Part shown: piece by piece, positions 42,460 to 48,498 of the stretch | Position numbering within the stretch: the stretch's first letter is position 1 | How the letters are laid out: each line of letters begins with the position of its first letter | Assembly (NCBI GenBank): GCA_040381555.1 | Contig: JBEIHC010000003.1 | Coordinates: 1-48,498 of the forward strand | DNA: 48,498 nt | From: CANHCC01 sp040381555 | GTDB taxonomy: Bacteria > Bacteroidota > Bacteroidia > J057 > RFSG01 | Direction: 5' to 3' | Notes under the pieces: model-generated | The model's input: only the letters and a program-made list of their open reading frames with translations | Database searches by the model: none | Told to the model about the DNA's origin: nothing | Translations under genes and position numbers: made by a program

Positions 42460-45400
42460 ATGAATATACTCCTCAACAAAGCGAGGGAGGGAATCCGGGT
42501 TGCATGGGCGATGTTGGTTTTTATTTTGCTGTGTTCTTCTCAGCAGGTAATAGGCCAATCCGTTACTGTCACCAGCCCGAATACAAATGTCATTTGGCAA
42601 AGTGCCACCAGTCAAAATATTACCTGGACTGGAGCAGGTATTTCTAATGTACGAATCGAATATTCGATCAACAATGGTTCTACCTGGATATTAATTGGCA
42701 CCCAATCCTTAACGACATTTACCTACCCATGGACCATCCCTCAAATTCAGGGTGGTTCAACCTTTTGTCTCATTCGCATTAGTGATGCCATCAATCCACT
42801 TACTTTTGATGTATCTAATGTGACTTTTACAATTCCGCCTTCTGTCGTCCTCGATTATCCTAATGGCGGAGAAACACTATATGGCAGTTCGGTGCGAGGC
42901 ATAAGATGGACGCACGACCCCAGTGTATCGAATGTACGACTTGAATATAGTTCGGATAATGGTTCTAATTGGAATTCAATCGTTACTACTGTTAGAGCAT
43001 TACAAAAGTTCTATGCCTGGACGGTTCCTTCTTTGTCTTCTTCTAATGTATTGATAAGGGCAAGTAACGCTGCCAACACAACGATAAATGATATTAGTAA
43101 CCAACCTTTTACAATATCAAACAGTGTCTTAGCAGACCCGGTTCGATATCGGGGAGGAGGCTATGATGGCTATTCTATGCGTTCAAACCTTGTTCCTGCC
43201 GTAACGGTTACTTCTCCTAATACAAATGTGTTTTGGCAGGCGAATACAACCCAGGCCATTACTTGGACTTCCTCCAATGTGGACAATATTCTTATTGAGT
43301 ATTCCACCAATAGCGGCAGTTCCTGGACAACCATTACAACTTCGCCTGCTTCAACCGGGTATTTTAATTGGAATGTTCCTCAGATACCAGGCGGTTCTAC
43401 ACAGTGTCTGATTCGGATGACAGATATTCTAAATGGAGCAGTAACGGATCAGAGTGATGTGACTTTTACCATTCCTCCTTCTATCATTGTCGAGTATCCT
43501 AATGGAGGAGAAAATCTATATTCCGGAACAGTCAGAGGTATAAGATGGATCCATGATCCCAGCGTTACAAATGTTTTGCTGGAATATAGTTCGGACAATG
43601 GCTCGAGTTGGAATACGATTGTATCTTCTGTAAGAGCTTTACAGAAATTCTATGCTTGGACTCTTCCAGGATTAAACTCTTCGAATGTACTTGTGAGGGC
43701 CAGTAATGCTACTAATACTGGAATCAATGACATTAGTAATTCAGTATTTACCATCAATAATTCTGCTTTAGTGGATCCTGTTCGGTATCGCGGCGGAAAT
43801 TATGATGGCTACACAATGCGGTCGAATCTGATTCCCTCTGTTACGGTGACTTCACCTAACACCAATGTGTTTTGGCAGGCGAATACGACTCAGGCCATTA
43901 CCTGGACATCATCAAATATTGATAATGTGCTACTTGAATATTCAACTAATAATGGATCAGCATGGACTACCATTTTGACAACCTCTGCTAGTACAGGCTA
44001 TCATAATTGGAGTGTGCCCCAGATTCCCGGTGGTTCGACCTTGTGTCTGATCCGGATTACGGATGCCTTGAATTCTGTGGTTACGGATATGTCAGATGTA
44101 ACTTTTACAATTCCTCCCTCTATTATTCTGGATTATCCCAATGGAGGGGAACTCTTATACGGAGGTTCTATTCGGGGAATTCGATGGACACATGATCCTA
44201 GTGTCTCCAATGTATTATTGGAATACAGCACGAATAATGGATCCAGTTGGACCACAATTGTTTCGTCAGTAAGAGCTCTGCAGAAATTTTATGCCTGGAC
44301 CATTCCATCAATAGCTTCAAACAGTGTATTGGTTAGGGCAAGTAATGCAAGCAATTCAGGTATTAACGATATTAGTGATGCTGCTTTCTCAATTAGTTCA
44401 ACAACCCTTGTAGATCCCGTTCGCTATAGAGGGGGAAGTTATGACGGGTATGCCATGCGGGAAAATTCCTCTTCTATCGTTACCCTTACGAGTCCGGTCA
44501 CCAATCTGACCTGGCTTAGTAATACTAATGAAAATATCACCTGGACTTCCGCGAATGTGGTGAATGTGATGCTGGAATTCTCCTCTAATAATGGTTCCTC
44601 TTGGACAATCATTGCCAATTCACTTGCTGCGGGATCCGGCTCTTTTACTTGGAATGTGGTCCAGATTTCTGGAGGTTCAACGCAATGTCTGATTAGAATT
44701 TCAGATACCTCAGATCCTTCTATCTTTAGCATTAGTCCGGTTACATTTACGATACCTCCACCCATTACAATTGAATATCCCAATGGCGGTGAAACGCTTT
44801 ATGCAGGCAGTGTTCGTGGTATTCGTTGGATACACGATCCAAGTGTTTCGAATGTACTACTAGAATATAGTGCGGATAATGGCTCCACCTGGAGTACGAT
44901 AGTTTCTTCTGTTCGTGCCTTGCAAAAGTTTTATGCCTGGACAGTTCCCGCTTTAGCTTCTTCCTCTGTTTTGGTGCGCGCCAGCAATGCGTCTAATACC
45001 ACAATAAATGATGTAAGTAATACAGCCTTTACCATTCAGAACTCAGCTCTGGTGGATCCGGTTCGGTATCGTGGGGGAAGTTTTGACGGATATGCGATGC
45101 GAGAGAATACGCTTTCTCTGGTTACCCTGACGAGTCCTGTAACTGCAGTTACCTGGCAAAGTAATACGAATCAAAACATCACCTGGAATTCAACAAATGT
45201 GGTGAATGTGATGATTGAGTTTTCTTCTAACAATGGGTCGAGTTGGAGTACAATTGCACCTTCTCTTGCTGCCGGATCCGGGAGTTTCACCTGGAATGTC
45301 GTGCAGATATCAGGAGGTTCAACTCAGTGTTTAATCCGTGTATCCGATACTTCAGATCCCTCCGTTTTCAGTGTGAGTTCTGTGAATTTTATTATCCCTC

Positions 45401-48400
45401 CCCCCATTACGATTGAATACCCCAATGGTGGAGAGACGCTTTATGCAGGAACCGTAAGAGGAATTCGATGGATTCACGATCCCAGTGTGTCTAATGTTTT
45501 ATTGGAATATACCACAAATAATGGGTCTTCGTGGAATACGATTGTTTCATCTGTTCGTGCATTACAAAAATTTTATGCATGGACCATTCCTTCTATTAAT
45601 TCGGCTTCAGTCATCGTTCGGGCAAGTAATGCAGCCAATACTTCAATAAATGATGTTTCGGATGCTGTATTTACAGTTTCTACTTCAAGTTTTGTAGATC
45701 CGATTCGTTATCGTGGTGGTGGGTATGATGGATATACGATGAGATCCAATGCTCAGCCCTTTATTACCGTTAATAGCCCAAATACCAATGTGTTTTGGCA
45801 AGCGAGTACTACTCAAACCATCACTTGGAGTTCAGGAGATGTGGATAATGTAATTCTGGAGTATTCTACTGACAATGGTAGCAGCTGGAATAACATCATT
45901 ACAACCTCTGCTAGTACTGGATACCATAATTGGTTTGTTCCCCAAATCCCAGGTGGTTCAACCCAATGTTTGATTAAAATCACGGATGCTATTAACCCAT
46001 TGATATCCGATGTCAGTAATGTGACCTTCACCATTCCGCCTTCTATTATTTTGGAGTATCCCAATGGGGGAGAAACCTTACATGCCGGCACGGTTCGGGG
46101 AATTCGTTGGATTCATGATCCTAGTGTAGCTAATGTACTATTGGAATACAGTTCCAACAATGGTTCCAGTTGGACAACAATTGTTTCTTCTGTAAGAGCA
46201 TTACAGAAATTTTATGCATGGACTATTCCGTCTATTTCTGGTTCAGGTATTCTGGTAAGGGCAAGTAATGCCTCCAACTCAAATATCAATGATATAAGTG
46301 ATCAGAATTTTACGATTCAAAATGCTCAATTAGTCGATCCTGTGCGTTACTATGGTGGTTCTTATGATGGATATGCAAGTAATCAAACTTTTACTTGCCC
46401 AATTCCATCCGCTACCTTATCCGGAAACTACAGTCTGTGTCAGTCTGGTACTGTTTCTTTAAGCGTATTCTTTACAGGAAGTCAGCCTTGGGATATCACC
46501 TGGACGGATGGAACTAACTCGTATCCGGTGTCCAATATTACCCAAACGCCTTATATTATTGTTGTGACGCCTAGTGTTTCAACTACCTACAGTGTGGTGA
46601 GTGTAAGTAATAGCTGCGGTAGCGGTCCTGGTTATCTTCAATCAGTTGTGAGTGTCAGCTCCGCGCCTACCGCCTCTATCTCGGGTAGTGAAGCCTTATG
46701 CACCGGCCAAAGCACAACTTTAAGTTTTGTCCTGACTGGTTCTGCACCTTGGGATTTAACCTGGACAGATGGCTTATCTTCCTTTACGCAAACGGGTATT
46801 TCCGCTTCTCCTTATCTTGTTAGCCTGACGCCCGTACAAACAAGAGTTTACGCTCCGGTGGCCGTATCTTCAGGTTGCTCCGGAACAGTGTCCGGTTCAA
46901 GAACGGTAAGCGTTGGAAGTTCTCCAACTGCAGTATTGAGTGGTACTCAGGCTATGTGTCAAAGTGGCACTGCTAATCTGAGTGTAAACTTTACAGGCAA
47001 TTCGCCTTGGAATCTCACCTGGACAGATGGTGTAACTCCATCAACAATTACAGGGATTACAGCCAATCCTTTGCTACTTCCGGTTTCCCCCACGCTGCAA
47101 ACCTCTTATAGTTTAGTTTCTGTAAGTGCCGGTTGTTCGGGTACTGTCAGTGGGAATGCTGTTGTTTCAGTGCTGTCACTTCCATCGGCAACCCTTTCAG
47201 GCAATAATACGATTCTACTGGGTCAAGGAACCACGCTTACGTTTAACTTGACTGGCGCTTCTCCCTGGAGTATTCAGTATAGCAATGGTACGAGTTCTTT
47301 TTCTCAGACCGGGATTAATTCGAGTCCATTCTTTGCAAGTGTCAGTCCAACAGCAAATACAACCTATACACTTGTTTCAGTTAATAACAACGCCTGCCCC
47401 GGTGGTGTTACCGGCAGTGCGGCTATTGTTGTGAATAGTCTTCCCACTGCAGCTCTGAGTGGTGCCCACACGGTTTGTGCGGGAACGCCAGCTACGCTCA
47501 GCGTTAATCTTGGTGGCCCCGGCCCCTGGAATGTAACCTGGACAGATGGCGTCAATACGACCACTCAAAATGGTATTACCTCGACGCTCTACACTTTCAC
47601 TGTAACCCCGACCATCAGTACAACCTATAGTCTGGTGTCTGTTACCAATCCTTTGGTAGGAACAGTAAGTGGCACCGCAGTGGTTAGCGTGACTCCGATA
47701 ATGAATGTAACGCTGAGTGGCAACCAGACGATCACGCAAAATCAAGCGGGTAACCTAAACTTTGCCCTGACCGGTAATAGCCCCTGGTCTTTCAGCTACA
47801 CGGATGGGGTCAATACCATACCGGTGAGCGGTGTTATGCAAAATCCTTATGTGGTAAGCGTCACGCCTATGCAAACGACTACTTATAGCTTAGTGAGTAT
47901 GAGCAGTCCTTGCCCCGGTAGCCTGACAGGTACCGCAGTGGTGGTGGTGAATGTTCCGCCAACAGCGGTGTTGAGTGGAAGCCAAAGTCTATGTGCCGGT
48001 CAGTCTGCGGTTCTGACAGTAACGCTTGGTGGGGGCCCCGGTCCTTACACCCTAAGCTGGACAGATGGTAACAACACCAACACTCAGAATGGGATTACAG
48101 GAAGTACTTACCTGATATCGGTAACACCTTCTCAAAGTACGACCTATAGCTTAATCTCTGTAAGTAATGTTGTGCCCGGTACAGTAAGCGGTACCGCTGT
48201 TGTCAGCGTTACGCCGATAATGAATGTAACGCTGAGTGGTAACCAAACCATTACTCAAAATCAAGCGGGGAACTTAAGCTTTGCTTTGACGGGTAATAGT
48301 CCCTGGTCATTCAGCTATACCAATGGGGTCAATACCATTCCAGTAAGTGGTATCACGCAAAATCCTTTTGTTGTGAGCGTCACGCCTATGCAAACGACTA

Positions 48401-48498
48401 CTTATAGCTTAGTGAGCATGAGCAGTCCTTGCCCCGGCAGCCTGACAGGTACGGCAGTGGTGGTGGTGAATGTTCCGCCAACAGCGGTGTTGAGTGGA
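42460..48498 (+). CDS. Giant secreted repeat protein, 3' end outside window (cassette copy 2)
   Basis: From the ATG at 42460 the frame is open to the last base, 2013 codons, and continues past the window. Signal peptide (VAWAMLVFILLCSSQQVIGQ). Residues 35 to ~1315 form six ~213-residue modules, each two Kre9-like Ig halves (VTVTSPNTNVFWQANTTQAITWTS..., then LEYPNGGETLYAGTVRGIRWIHDPSV..., VRALQKFYAWTIPS) and a linker DPVRYRGGxYDGYxMRSN. From there come eight Ig-like ~87-residue modules (TLSG.Q..C..., WTDGTN, TTYSLVSVS), with a ninth starting at the edge. The last modules lack alternately their first or second Cys. A T9SS tail is expected downstream but is not visible. It is the second-copy partner of the SUMF1-like gene 20 bases upstream. 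Its likely role is a surface fibre or adhesin (inference). Confidence 0.88.
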   Translation, partial: MNILLNKAREGIRVAWAMLVFILLCSSQQVIGQSVTVTSPNTNVIWQSATSQNITWTGAGISNVRIEYSINNGSTWILIGTQSLTTFTYPWTIPQIQGGSTFCLIRISDAINPLTFDVSNVTFTIPPSVVLDYPNGGETLYGSSVRGIRWTHDPSVSNVRLEYSSDNGSNWNSIVTTVRALQKFYAWTVPSLSSSNVLIRASNAANTTINDISNQPFTISNSVLADPVRYRGGGYDGYSMRSNLVPAVTVTSPNTNVFWQANTTQAITWTSSNVDNILIEYSTNSGSSWTTITTSPASTGYFNWNVPQIPGGSTQCLIRMTDILNGAVTDQSDVTFTIPPSIIVEYPNGGENLYSGTVRGIRWIHDPSVTNVLLEYSSDNGSSWNTIVSSVRALQKFYAWTLPGLNSSNVLVRASNATNTGINDISNSVFTINNSALVDPVRYRGGNYDGYTMRSNLIPSVTVTSPNTNVFWQANTTQAITWTSSNIDNVLLEYSTNNGSAWTTILTTSASTGYHNWSVPQIPGGSTLCLIRITDALNSVVTDMSDVTFTIPPSIILDYPNGGELLYGGSIRGIRWTHDPSVSNVLLEYSTNNGSSWTTIVSSVRALQKFYAWTIPSIASNSVLVRASNASNSGINDISDAAFSISSTTLVDPVRYRGGSYDGYAMRENSSSIVTLTSPVTNLTWLSNTNENITWTSANVVNVMLEFSSNNGSSWTIIANSLAAGSGSFTWNVVQISGGSTQCLIRISDTSDPSIFSISPVTFTIPPPITIEYPNGGETLYAGSVRGIRWIHDPSVSNVLLEYSADNGSTWSTIVSSVRALQKFYAWTVPALASSSVLVRASNASNTTINDVSNTAFTIQNSALVDPVRYRGGSFDGYAMRENTLSLVTLTSPVTAVTWQSNTNQNITWNSTNVVNVMIEFSSNNGSSWSTIAPSLAAGSGSFTWNVVQISGGSTQCLIRVSDTSDPSVFSVSSVNFIIPPPITIEYPNGGETLYAGTVRGIRWIHDPSVSNVLLEYTTNNGSSWNTIVSSVRALQKFYAWTIPSINSASVIVRASNAANTSINDVSDAVFTVSTSSFVDPIRYRGGGYDGYTMRSNAQPFITVNSPNTNVFWQASTTQTITWSSGDVDNVILEYSTDNGSSWNNIITTSASTGYHNWFVPQIPGGSTQCLIKITDAINPLISDVSNVTFTIPPSIILEYPNGGETLHAGTVRGIRWIHDPSVANVLLEYSSNNGSSWTTIVSSVRALQKFYAWTIPSISGSGILVRASNASNSNINDISDQNFTIQNAQLVDPVRYYGGSYDGYASNQTFTCPIPSATLSGNYSLCQSGTVSLSVFFTGSQPWDITWTDGTNSYPVSNITQTPYIIVVTPSVSTTYSVVSVSNSCGSGPGYLQSVVSVSSAPTASISGSEALCTGQSTTLSFVLTGSAPWDLTWTDGLSSFTQTGISASPYLVSLTPVQTRVYAPVAVSSGCSGTVSGSRTVSVGSSPTAVLSGTQAMCQSGTANLSVNFTGNSPWNLTWTDGVTPSTITGITANPLLLPVSPTLQTSYSLVSVSAGCSGTVSGNAVVSVLSLPSATLSGNNTILLGQGTTLTFNLTGASPWSIQYSNGTSSFSQTGINSSPFFASVSPTANTTYTLVSVNNNACPGGVTGSAAIVVNSLPTAALSGAHTVCAGTPATLSVNLGGPGPWNVTWTDGVNTTTQNGITSTLYTFTVTPTISTTYSLVSVTNPLVGTVSGTAVVSVTPIMNVTLSGNQTITQNQAGNLNFALTGNSPWSFSYTDGVNTIPVSGVMQNPYVVSVTPMQTTTYSLVSMSSPCPGSLTGTAVVVVNVPPTAVLSGSQSLCAGQSAVLTVTLGGGPGPYTLSWTDGNNTNTQNGITGSTYLISVTPSQSTTYSLISVSNVVPGTVSGTAVVSVTPIMNVTLSGNQTITQNQAGNLSFALTGNSPWSFSYTNGVNTIPVSGITQNPFVVSVTPMQTTTYSLVSMSSPCPGSLTGTAVVVVNVPPTAVLSG
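42562..46410 (+). repeat. Six ~640-bp Kre9-like double modules
   Basis: Modules begin at 42562, 43201, 43840, 44479, 45121 and 45763, lengths 639, 639, 639, 642, 642 and ~648 bp. The constant length and strong protein identity in the second half (RGIRW.HDPSV.NVLLEYS..NGS.W.TIVSSVRALQKFYAW) show duplication within the gene with selection on module length. Modules 3-5 are closest to each other. The sixth ends with YYGGSYDGY instead of YRGG.YDGY. Confidence 0.9.
47443..48498 (+). repeat. 519-bp two-module tandem duplication, right edge of window
   Basis: The sequence GATAATGAATGTAACGCTGA occurs at 47697 and again at 48216, 519 bp apart (173 codons, two Ig modules). Identity is near complete over the last ~130 bases of each copy (through AATGTTCCGCCAACAGCGG at 47950 and 48469). 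This is much more recent than the other module duplications and the array continues past the window. Confidence 0.9.

Overview
The window is a chromosomal segment of a member of the phylum Bacteroidota. Three lines of evidence agree. Several secreted proteins end in a C-terminal domain of the type IX secretion system (T9SS) kind (LYPNP/IWPNP, then a ...G.Y.....L..K end). Several promoters fit the Bacteroidota pattern TTTG-N19/20-TAnnTTTG. There is an outer-membrane lifestyle: lpxH, lipoboxes without a classical +2 Asp, a DUF2279 protein, ftsH with an acidic tail. Strong Shine-Dalgarno sequences are mostly absent and the DNA is moderately AT-rich. I cannot place it below phylum level. No rRNA, tRNA, CRISPR array, insertion sequence or prophage was seen.

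Layout. (1) 1-30.8 kb is mostly housekeeping. It holds the tail of a T9SS cargo protein, a 17-bp tandem array, a TerB-like/universal-stress pair, prfA, a beta-propeller protein plus lpxH, ftsH, a conserved small protein, a 3HCDH-like protein divergent from ridA, a GT-C membrane glycosyltransferase, tpiA, ssb, a lipoprotein/GNAT pair, a TPR-SpoIIE phosphatase and a short ComEC. A 0.68-kb stretch of ~107-bp repeats follows. After it come a 5'-nucleotidase plus small secreted protein, a three-gene minus-strand operon (methyltransferase, DUF2279, alpha/beta hydrolase), a 1361-residue T9SS repeat protein, a DCC oxidoreductase, a HAD phosphatase, a second 17-bp array, a Kunitz-domain lipoprotein and an M1 metallopeptidase. 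(2) 30.8-48.5 kb is a block of secreted giant proteins. It is a two-gene cassette present twice: a secreted formylglycine-generating-enzyme-like (SUMF1-fold) protein followed after 20-34 bp by a giant repeat protein. The first giant is 2654 residues. The second starts at 42460, is still open at the right edge (at least 2013 residues) and consists of Kre9-like Ig modules plus ~87-residue Ig-like modules.

The most interesting signals are: the duplicated SUMF1-like/giant cassette with a shared YRGGxxDG[FY] linker; alternating loss of the first or second cysteine in successive Ig modules near the right edge, which would shift disulfides from within modules to across module junctions; two separate 17-bp-period intergenic arrays built on a symmetric TTA-GGG-TAA core with covarying stem bases; and a bacterial Kunitz-type lipoprotein with proline at the P1 position.
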